In this document: positions 1 through 5,449 of the stretch, one piece after another
How the letters are laid out: each line of letters begins with the position of its first letter
Numbering within the stretch: the stretch's first letter is position 1
From: an uncultured Campylobacter sp.
GTDB taxonomy: Bacteria > Campylobacterota > Campylobacteria > Campylobacterales > Campylobacteraceae
Direction: 5' to 3'
DNA: 7,379 nt
Assembly (NCBI GenBank): GCA_938036585.1
Contig: CALHQN010000256.1
Coordinates: forward strand, 1-7,379
The notes under the pieces: model-generated
What the model saw: the letters and a program-made list of their open reading frames with translations, nothing else
Database searches by the model: none
What the model was told of the DNA's origin: nothing
Program-made: the position numbers and the translations under genes

Positions 1-49
1 CCCTAAAGGCGTCGCAGAGTATCTAGATAAAAACGCGAACAATCTATAA
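1..49 (+). CDS. ahpC: AhpC/Prx-type peroxiredoxin, C-terminal end only
   Basis: Only the last 15 residues and the TAA stop are inside the window; the reading frame starts at base 2. The tail reads PKGVAEYLDKNANNL, which closely matches my recollection of the C-terminus of Campylobacter AhpC (ending PKGVAEYLGKNEAKL). AhpC is a cytoplasmic 2-Cys peroxiredoxin that reduces hydrogen peroxide and organic hydroperoxides. The catalytic cysteines lie upstream, outside the window. The call rests on one short tail, so it is probable rather than proven. A strong hairpin 34 bases after the stop suggests that transcription ends here and that the next gene is a separate unit. Confidence 0.7.
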   Translation, partial: PKGVAEYLDKNANNL

Positions 50-82
50 ATCTCGCATTAGTTTCATTTCAAAAAAATCCTG

Positions 83-120
83 AAATTCCGCCGCTAAATT
101 TAAAAGGCGGCGGAATTTTT
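83..120 (+). terminator. Intrinsic terminator after ahpC
   Basis: A perfect 12-bp inverted repeat, AAATTCCGCCGC (83-94) and GCGGCGGAATTT (107-118), closes a 12-base loop. A run of five T (116-120) overlaps the end of the right arm. The GC-rich inner stem followed by T residues is the usual layout of a Rho-independent terminator on the plus strand, and it lies 34 bases past the ahpC stop. The right arm can also pair with downstream bases (see the alternative hairpin at 106-160). Confidence 0.75.
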
Positions 121-160
121 AAAATTTCCAAATTTACTAAATTTAAAAATTCCATCCGCC
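106..160. repeat. Alternative inverted repeat overlapping the ahpC terminator
   Basis: GGAATTTTTAAA (112-123) is perfectly complementary to TTTAAAAATTCC (142-153). Five more GC pairs form outside it, GGCGG (106-110) with CCGCC (156-160), across a small internal loop. The left arm reuses bases of the terminator's right arm (107-118), so the two hairpins cannot form on the same molecule. The sequence AAATTCC occurs both at 83-89 and at 147-153, which is why both pairings are possible. It could be a tandem or reverse-strand terminator or a duplication remnant; the function is unknown. Confidence 0.5.
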
Positions 161-190
161 ATCGCCTCTTTAAATTTTAAAATTTAAATT

Positions 191-227
191 CTAAAATTTA
201 TCGCTAAATTTAAACGATAAAATTTAG
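191..227. repeat. AT-rich inverted repeat upstream of pqqL
   Basis: CTAAAATTTATCG (191-203) pairs with CGATAAAATTTAG (215-227), giving a 13-bp stem with a single mismatch and the 11-base loop CTAAATTTAAA. It lies about 30 bases upstream of the candidate -10 box of pqqL. The surrounding stretch (96-225) carries nine copies of AAATTT, so inverted repeats arise easily by composition; the ATCG/CGAT core makes this one more specific than the rest. It could be an upstream operator or a weak terminator. Confidence 0.4.
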
Positions 228-238
228 CAAGCAAATTA

Positions 239-264
239 TAGTTTAAACTACCTTTGGGTAGAAT
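239..264 (+). promoter_or_regulatory. Candidate promoter and palindromic operator for pqqL
   Basis: TAGAAT at 259-264 resembles a sigma-70 -10 box and is preceded by TTTGGG, in line with the T/G-rich extended -10 regions of Campylobacter, which usually lack a clear -35. It would place the transcript start near base 271, about 20 bases before the ATG. Just upstream is the perfect 12-bp palindrome TAGTTTAAACTA (239-250). A second small inverted repeat, CTACC (248-252) with GGTAG (257-261), overlaps the -10 box. The placement suits a repressor site, but I do not recognise the motif as a known Fur or PerR box. Confidence 0.35.
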
Positions 265-290
265 TCTAAGTTTTAATATCAAGGAGAATT

Positions 291-3029
291 ATGAAAAAAT
301 TTATACTCTTTATCTCGGCGATTCTTTGCTTTCTAAGCTCAGCTAACGCCACTCTAGACCCCGCCGCTCCGCTTAAATTTGATGAAAACGTCGTGCGCGG
401 CGAGCTGGCAAACGGCGTGAAATTTTATATCCTCAAAAACGACATACCGAAAAAAAGCGCACTTTTTTACCTCGACGTAGCCGCGGGCAGCGTCGATGAA
501 AATGACGACGAGCAGGGGCTTGCGCACTTCGTCGAGCATATGGCTTTCAACGGCAGCGAGCACTTCGATAAAAACGAGCTAGTTCATACTTTACAGCGCC
601 TGGGAGTAAAATTCGGCGCCGATCTAAATGCGCAAACGGGCTTTGAAAACACCACCTATAATATCCAGGCCCAGGTTAATGACGAGACGCTAAAGGACGT
701 GTTTTTGGTGCTGCAAGATTACGCGGGCGGCGTTAAATTTGACGAAAACGAGACGCAAAAGGAAAAGGGCGTCATCCTAGAAGAAGCCAAAAAAGACTTC
801 GAGAGGCGCTTTTACGAAAAGCGCGCCTCTTATCTGTATCCGGATTCTATCTTTGAAAGGCGCTTTCCGATCGGCAAAAACGAGATAATCTCGGGTGCTA
901 CTAGCGAGCAGCTAAAGAAATTCTACGCGCGCAACTACCTTCCGAGCTCTATTAGCGTGATCGTCGTGGGCGACGTGGACGTGGATAAGATAAAAGCGCT
1001 GATAGAGGGGCATTTCGGCTCTCTTAAGCCGAAAGGTGAGCGCATACCGCGCGATCTACACCTGCGTCCCTTTGAAGCGGGCTTTTCAAATATCTACGAA
1101 ACAGAGCTCGGCACCAACGTCGCCAGCGTGCTATACGCGGGCAAATACGAGCCACTTTCCACCGTGGGCGCGTTTAAAAACGCCTGGCTGCAAGTCTATG
1201 TCGCAAGCCTGATGAGCCTAGGCTACGACGCGATGAACGTAAACTCCAAAACTCCGCTTAAAGCCTATTTCGGCTCGGACGATCTGTTTAAAAGCCGCAG
1301 GCTCTACAGCCTAAGCGCCAATATCTTCGACTTCGATACCAATGCGACGCTTAGCAGCCTTTTTAGCGCGATCAAAGGGGTGCGCGAGCACGGATTTTCC
1401 GCCGAAGATTTTGAGAGCGTAAAGGAGAGGCTTAAAAATAGCGTCGAAGCGGACCTGCTAAAAAACGACACGCAGGGCTCGCAAGTAGACGCGATCCTAG
1501 ACTACGTACAAAACGGAAATTTCAAGCTCAGCAAAAAGGACGAGCACGATCTAAGCCTTGAAATTTTAAACGAGATTACGCTTAAGGACGTGAATGAATT
1601 TTTCGTGCGGATCACGGACGGCGCGCACTTTACCGAGCTTATTTCTACTAAAAATTTGGGTCTTAGCGAGGCCGATGTAAACAAGCTCTACGCAGACGCC
1701 GCTCCGTTTGATTTTAGCGGTGCGTCGCTCGGCAAAAAGGAGCTTGCGGGCGCAAATTTAAGACCTGCAAAATTTAGCGCGAAAAAGGGCGGCAGCGACA
1801 CTGAAATTTTAGAATTTTCTAACGGCGCGAAGGTTATTTTAAAACCTCTTAAAAGCGAAAAAAATCGAGTCAAAATCGTAGCGGTTAGGCGCGGGGGCTA
1901 CGCAAATCTCGGCAGGGCAAGGGGCGAAATTTTAACCTCGCTGTTAAACTCCGGCACGATCGGCAGCCTCAACGAATATGAAGCCAAGCGCCTGACAGCG
2001 AAGTTCGATTATGCGCTTAAATTTAGAATGGACGATTCCACCAGCGGATTTAGAGGAAGTAGCGCAAGCAAGGATCTGCAGGCTATGGCGCGCGAGCTAT
2101 ACGCGAGATTTAGCGAGCCGCTAATCCACGAATCCGCGTTTTTGAAATACCAAACCGACGCACTCTCGGCGATCGCGCTGCGCGACGAGACGGCGCAGTT
2201 TAAATTTAGCGAGCAAATTTTAAAATCGCTCTACGCTGAGGGGCTTTCTCAGAAGCTGCCCCTAAGCGCCAGCGACGTAAAAAACGCAAATTTAAGCGAG
2301 TTTCAAAAGGACGCGGATGAAATTCTATCGGGCGCGGGGGATTTCATCTTCATACTTAACGGCGATTTTGATCCGAAAGCCGCGAAAGAAATTTTGGCAA
2401 AATACGTGGGAAATTTAAAGCCTTCCAAAGGAGGCGCCGCGCCGAAAATCCCTGCGCTTAAAACCGCAAACGGCACGCTTGAGCAAAACTACGGCGATAG
2501 CGATAAAAGCGAAGTGCAGATGATATTTTTAAACTACGAGCTCGGGAATTTCGACTTTGCGAACACATATAAATTTCAAGCTCTAAGAAGCGTGGTCGAT
2601 ACGCGCATCGTCGAGCAGATCAGAGAGGCGCGCGGGCAAATTTACTCGGCACTAGTAAGAAGCTCGTACGTGCAGTTCCCGCATATCGCTGCGAGCCTGA
2701 ACGTCTCCTTTTCGTGCGAGCCGAAAAATACCGCCGCGGTCGTTGCGGAGGTGCGCGAAATTTTAAAACAGATCGAAAACTCGGGCGCAAAAGATAATGA
2801 ACTGCAAAATTTCAAAAAAGCGCAAATTTTATCGACCAAAAGAGCTGCGCAGACGAATGATTTTTGGCTCGGTAATATCGCCGCAAACGCACTTTACGGC
2901 TATCCGCTCTACGATGAAAAAAGCTACGCGGCGCACGTAAACGCGGTAAAAAGCGCCGACGTACAGGAAGCGGCGCAGATGCTTCGCGAGCATCTATTTA
3001 CGGCAATCTTAAATCCAAAGGAGCATTGA
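291..3029 (+). CDS. pqqL: Periplasmic M16 family zinc metallopeptidase (PqqL/FusC-like)
   Basis: The protein has 912 residues, near the ~930 of E. coli PqqL. A Sec signal peptide is visible: MKKF, a hydrophobic stretch, and a cleavage site after ANA at residue 20, so it should act in the periplasm. The inverted zinc motif HFVEH is at residues 79-83, and the third zinc ligand is probably E165 in GVILEE (160-165). This is the catalytic N-terminal M16 half. The second half (about 500-912) repeats the fold without HxxEH but carries the conserved IREARGQIYSAL segment near 776-787, typical of the non-catalytic half that closes over the substrate. The start is supported by AAGGAG at 281-286, four bases before the ATG. 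Family members FusC and PqqL cut imported protein or peptide substrates; the substrate here is unknown. It overlaps sbmA by one base and its last codons hold the sbmA ribosome binding site. Despite the name, it has no link to PQQ synthesis here. Confidence 0.88.
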   Translation: MKKFILFISAILCFLSSANATLDPAAPLKFDENVVRGELANGVKFYILKNDIPKKSALFYLDVAAGSVDENDDEQGLAHFVEHMAFNGSEHFDKNELVHTLQRLGVKFGADLNAQTGFENTTYNIQAQVNDETLKDVFLVLQDYAGGVKFDENETQKEKGVILEEAKKDFERRFYEKRASYLYPDSIFERRFPIGKNEIISGATSEQLKKFYARNYLPSSISVIVVGDVDVDKIKALIEGHFGSLKPKGERIPRDLHLRPFEAGFSNIYETELGTNVASVLYAGKYEPLSTVGAFKNAWLQVYVASLMSLGYDAMNVNSKTPLKAYFGSDDLFKSRRLYSLSANIFDFDTNATLSSLFSAIKGVREHGFSAEDFESVKERLKNSVEADLLKNDTQGSQVDAILDYVQNGNFKLSKKDEHDLSLEILNEITLKDVNEFFVRITDGAHFTELISTKNLGLSEADVNKLYADAAPFDFSGASLGKKELAGANLRPAKFSAKKGGSDTEILEFSNGAKVILKPLKSEKNRVKIVAVRRGGYANLGRARGEILTSLLNSGTIGSLNEYEAKRLTAKFDYALKFRMDDSTSGFRGSSASKDLQAMARELYARFSEPLIHESAFLKYQTDALSAIALRDETAQFKFSEQILKSLYAEGLSQKLPLSASDVKNANLSEFQKDADEILSGAGDFIFILNGDFDPKAAKEILAKYVGNLKPSKGGAAPKIPALKTANGTLEQNYGDSDKSEVQMIFLNYELGNFDFANTYKFQALRSVVDTRIVEQIREARGQIYSALVRSSYVQFPHIAASLNVSFSCEPKNTAAVVAEVREILKQIENSGAKDNELQNFKKAQILSTKRAAQTNDFWLGNIAANALYGYPLYDEKSYAAHVNAVKSADVQEAAQMLREHLFTAILNPKEH

Positions 3030-3997
3030 TGTTTGCTTCGTTTTTTAAAAGCAAAAAATGGGCATTTTGGGCATATTCCGGAATATTTTTTCTAATTGCG
3101 ATCAATTGGTATCAAACTACTTTAAATGTGCGAATAAACGAATGGTACCGCGCGTTTTACGATCTGTGCCAAAACGTAGATCGCCATACGCTAGGTGATT
3201 TCTACGCGCAGATGAAGGTTTTTTTATGGATAGCGATGCCCTACGTAGTCTCTGCAATTTCGGAGCGATACGCAGCGCGGGTTTGGGCATTTAAATGGCG
3301 AGAAGCGATGACGTTTTCCTATTTTTCATACTGGAAAAAGGTAAGCAAAGATATCGAAGGCAGCTCGCAACGTATCCAAGAGGATATCTTTCGTTTCTCA
3401 AAAACTATCGAAGAGATGGGCACGAGAGTGCTTTCGGCGGCTATGACGCTGTTTGCGTTCATACCGGTGCTGTGGGGACTTAGCAGCAATGTCCCTTTTG
3501 AATTTCTAAAAAAAATCCCCGGCTCGCTCGTTTGGGTTGCACTTGCGGTTAGCATCGGCGGATTAATAATTTCTTGGCTGGTGGGTTGGTATCTGCCGAG
3601 ACTGGAATACAACAACCAAAAGGTCGAGGCGGCGTTTAGAAAAGAGCTTGTTTTTGCGGAGGAGGATAAGATAAATTACGCGGATGAGGAAAAAATTCTT
3701 TCGCTATTCGATAAGATCAAATATAACTATTTCAAACTATACCTGCACTACTGCTATTTTGATATGTGGTTCAACTCATTCTCGCAGTTCCTAATGATCG
3801 TACCTTACTTGATAATGGGTCCTGGGTTATTTACCAAGGTAATTACGCTTGGGGTTATGGTTCAAGTAAGCAACGCCTTTAATCAAGTGCGCGGAAGTTT
3901 TAGTATTTTTATGAATAACTGGACGACGATCACGGAGCTTCGCTCAATCCATATGCGACTTAAAGAGTTTGAAAAAAATATTGACTACAAGGGCTAG
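3029..3997 (+). CDS. sbmA: SbmA/BacA-like inner-membrane peptide transporter, short form
   Basis: The 322-residue membrane protein closely follows E. coli SbmA: GSSQRIQEDIFRFSKTIEEMG (111-131) matches the SbmA segment GAAQRVQEDTMRFASTLENMG, and LEYNNQKVEAAFRKELVF (192-209), ITLGVMVQVSNAFNQVRG (272-289) and NNWTTITELRSI (296-307) also match. SbmA and BacA import peptides and peptide antibiotics using the proton gradient. No Walker A or signature motif is present, so it is not the ATPase-fused YddA type. It is about 85 residues shorter than E. coli SbmA (406), lacking the N-terminal membrane segments and starting near the third. Likely membrane spans lie near 11-31, 64-80, 135-152, 167-190, 248-268 and possibly 270-285. 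ATG at 3029 is preferred over TTG at 3026 because AAGGAG (3018-3023) is five bases from the ATG. TGATG overlap with pqqL implies translational coupling. Confidence 0.85.
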   Translation: MFASFFKSKKWAFWAYSGIFFLIAINWYQTTLNVRINEWYRAFYDLCQNVDRHTLGDFYAQMKVFLWIAMPYVVSAISERYAARVWAFKWREAMTFSYFSYWKKVSKDIEGSSQRIQEDIFRFSKTIEEMGTRVLSAAMTLFAFIPVLWGLSSNVPFEFLKKIPGSLVWVALAVSIGGLIISWLVGWYLPRLEYNNQKVEAAFRKELVFAEEDKINYADEEKILSLFDKIKYNYFKLYLHYCYFDMWFNSFSQFLMIVPYLIMGPGLFTKVITLGVMVQVSNAFNQVRGSFSIFMNNWTTITELRSIHMRLKEFEKNIDYKG

Positions 3998-4020
3998 ATA
4001 AAATTTCGCCCGCATCTTGC

Positions 4021-4064
4021 GGCCCTAGATTTCGCTTTCTAAATTTAAAGCGAAATCCCGGGTC
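4021..4064. terminator. Strong hairpin between converging transcription units
   Basis: A perfect 11-bp stem, GATTTCGCTTT (4028-4038) with AAAGCGAAATC (4047-4057), closes the 8-base loop CTAAATTT. Outside a 2x2 mismatch, GGCCC (4021-4025) pairs with GGGTC (4060-4064), including one G-T pair. It starts 23 bases after the sbmA stop and lies 26 bases beyond the stop of the small minus-strand gene, so it can serve both directions. The T-tracts are weak (TTTT at 4071-4074 on plus), so efficiency is uncertain. Confidence 0.6.
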
Positions 4065-4089
4065 GCTAGCTTTTAAAATTTCTACGCTT

Positions 4090-4194
4090 TTACTGCTCTC
4101 TTTTTTCGTGATGAGTAATGTTTAGCTTTATAAATTTATAGCTTCCTACGAGCAAGATTATCCAAATCGCGATGAAAACTAAAGATTTGACCAT
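4090..4194 (-). CDS. Small single-span membrane protein downstream of cydB
   Basis: The 34-residue ORF begins MVKSLVFIAIWIILLVGS and ends NITHHEKREQ. It has one hydrophobic segment (about residues 5-17) followed by a polar, charged tail with HH and several K/E/R residues. The start is well supported: AAGGA (4205-4201 on the minus strand) stands six bases before the ATG. It lies on the cydAB strand, 147 bases after the cydB stop, with a hairpin before the opposing sbmA gene. Its size, one-helix layout and place after cydB are those of the small cytochrome bd subunits CydX and CydS, but I see no clear match to the E. coli CydX sequence. Assignment as an oxidase subunit is inference from position; it could be an unrelated small membrane protein. 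Confidence 0.65.
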   Translation of the reverse strand: MVKSLVFIAIWIILLVGSYKFIKLNITHHEKREQ

Positions 4195-4220
4195 TTTTAA
4201 TCCTTAAAATTTTTATAGAT

Positions 4221-4242
4221 GCGGCGCATAAAAAAACGCCGC
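4221..4242 (-). repeat. Short GC hairpin before the small membrane protein gene
   Basis: GCGGCG (4221-4226) pairs perfectly with CGCCGC (4237-4242) around a ten-base loop containing seven A residues (T on the minus strand). On the minus strand it lies between cydB and the small ORF, with its end 15 bases before that ORF's ribosome binding site. It is not followed by a good T-run, so it could be an mRNA processing or stability element or a weak attenuator rather than a full terminator. Confidence 0.4.
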
Positions 4243-4270
4243 CGATATGAAATTTAACTAAACGCAAAAG

Positions 4271-4340
4271 CACGCAGTGCCGCGCACGCGAGCAGCTTCT
4301 CGCCGCCACACGGCGCGCGGAAGCCGCACTGGAGCGGGTG
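4271..4340 (-). other. GC-rich structured spacer right after cydB
   Basis: By direct count 52 of 70 bases (4271-4340) are G or C, against the AT-rich norm of the other gaps. Nested pairing is possible: CAGTG (4275-4279) with CACTG (4327-4331), CCGCGC (4280-4285) with GCGCGG (4315-4320), and GCGAG (4288-4292) with CTCGC (4299-4303). An alternative pair, CGCCG (4301-4305) with CGGCG (4311-4315), competes with these. It begins one base after the cydB stop, so it forms the cydB 3' untranslated region. It may be a structured mRNA end, a small repeat element or part of a terminator; I recognise no RNA family. Confidence 0.45.
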
Positions 4341-4341
4341 C

Positions 4342-5448
4342 CTAATAATGCTCGTTTGAAAGCCCCTCTTTATCGAGCTTTTTAGCATCCATCAACCACC
4401 AAACGTAGCTGATATAGCCCAGCACGAAAGGCACCAGAAACGATACGTAAAACATCGTCTTAAGCGTATAGAGGCTCGAGCTTGCGTTGCTTATCGAAAG
4501 CGAGCTTTGCAGGTCGAAATTTGACGGATAAAACGCCGTGTTATTTAGACCCAGGATCAAAAATACGCTCGTTACCGCGCATACGACGCCCACGCCGTAG
4601 GAAAATACTCCGCGCACGCTGCTTGTAAATGCGCCTTTGAATATCCCCACCAGCACCAGCACGACGCCGAGCAGCAGCAAGATTAGCGCAGCAGGTAGGC
4701 TTAGGTAATTGTGCAGATACTTAAAGCTCTCAAGGCTTACGACGCCGCCGGCGCCTACTGCGTAACCCTGCTTTAGCAAGACCCACGCCAAAAACGCGAT
4801 GAAAAATACCAAAAAAGCGCTAGCGTTAAATTTAAGCGAAGCTTTGAGCTTAGCGATCATTTCAGGCTCGGCGATATTATTCATCAAATATAAGCTCGCT
4901 CCCGTCCTAGCGCAGAAAAATAGTGCAACTCCCAAGATGTAATTAAACGGATTTACTAGCGCCTCAAGCCCGCGAGCAGGGTTTTTCCACTGCACGAAAT
5001 TATTATCGCCCAGCGCGAACTCGCTGCCGCTAAAAAGCGTCGAGACGATGATGCCAAGCAGGATCGTGCCCAGCGAGCCGTTTATGAAAAGAAAGGCTTC
5101 ATAAGTTTTAGTGCCCAAGAAATTATCGGGCTTTTTTCTGTATTCGTAGGCGACGGCTTGGATTATGAAGCAAAAAAGCAGGGCCATCCACGCCCAATAC
5201 GCCCCGCCGAAGCTGGTCGCATAAAATAAAGGAAACGCCGCAAAGCACGCTCCGCCGAACATCACGAGCGTAGTAAATGTAAGTTCCCATTTCTTGCCGA
5301 TGGAATTTATTATAAAATCCTTCTCGGTCTCATTTTTCGCCAGCGTAAAAAGCAGCGTCTGACCGCCCTGCACGAAGAGCATAAAAACCAAAATTCCGCC
5401 CAGAAGCGAAACCACGCACCACCAATAAATTTGAAAAATTTCGTGCAT
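4342..5448 (-). CDS. cydB: Cytochrome bd-type quinol oxidase subunit II
   Basis: The 368-residue, highly hydrophobic protein has the usual CydB length (E. coli 379). Shared landmarks are IYWW near the N-terminus, NETEKDFIINSIGKKWE (39-55, compare E. coli NDTERRIMINSIAPHWD), FGGACFAAFP (64-73), LVNPFNYILGV (164-174) and NASSSLYTLKTM (321-332). CydB pairs with CydA in the inner membrane to oxidise quinol and reduce oxygen to water. One oddity: the DGFDMG motif near residues 25-30 of E. coli CydB is missing, replaced by VQGGQT (26-31), and the aspartate equivalent to D58 is E55. In C. jejuni the homologous enzyme is a cyanide-resistant, low-affinity oxidase (called CIO) described as not of the standard bd spectral type. 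The ATG lies one base after the cydA stop, so the two are co-translated; an AGGA in the end of cydA may be its ribosome binding site. Confidence 0.93.
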   Translation of the reverse strand: MHEIFQIYWWCVVSLLGGILVFMLFVQGGQTLLFTLAKNETEKDFIINSIGKKWELTFTTLVMFGGACFAAFPLFYATSFGGAYWAWMALLFCFIIQAVAYEYRKKPDNFLGTKTYEAFLFINGSLGTILLGIIVSTLFSGSEFALGDNNFVQWKNPARGLEALVNPFNYILGVALFFCARTGASLYLMNNIAEPEMIAKLKASLKFNASAFLVFFIAFLAWVLLKQGYAVGAGGVVSLESFKYLHNYLSLPAALILLLLGVVLVLVGIFKGAFTSSVRGVFSYGVGVVCAVTSVFLILGLNNTAFYPSNFDLQSSLSISNASSSLYTLKTMFYVSFLVPFVLGYISYVWWLMDAKKLDKEGLSNEHY

Positions 5449-5449
5449 C

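Noticed and set aside
354..563. Minus-strand open frame inside pqqL
   Set aside because: It is antisense to the signal-peptide and zinc-motif region of a strong gene, with no ribosome binding site or family features that I can see.
3026..3028. TTG as the start of the SbmA-like gene
   Set aside because: It would leave only two bases after AAGGAG; the ATG at 3029 has a five-base spacer and forms the usual TGATG overlap.
4090..4194. Naming the small membrane protein cydX
   Set aside because: Position and size fit, but I could not see the sequence pattern of E. coli CydX, so a symbol is not justified.
4212..4217. TATAAA on the minus strand as a -10 box for the small ORF
   Set aside because: Transcription would start within the ribosome binding site (4201-4205), leaving no usable leader.
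4261..4341. In-frame extension of cydB past its TAG (27 open codons)
   Set aside because: The encoded residues are rich in R, A and V with codons unlike the host genes, CydB already has a normal C-terminus, and the stretch is explained better as structured RNA.
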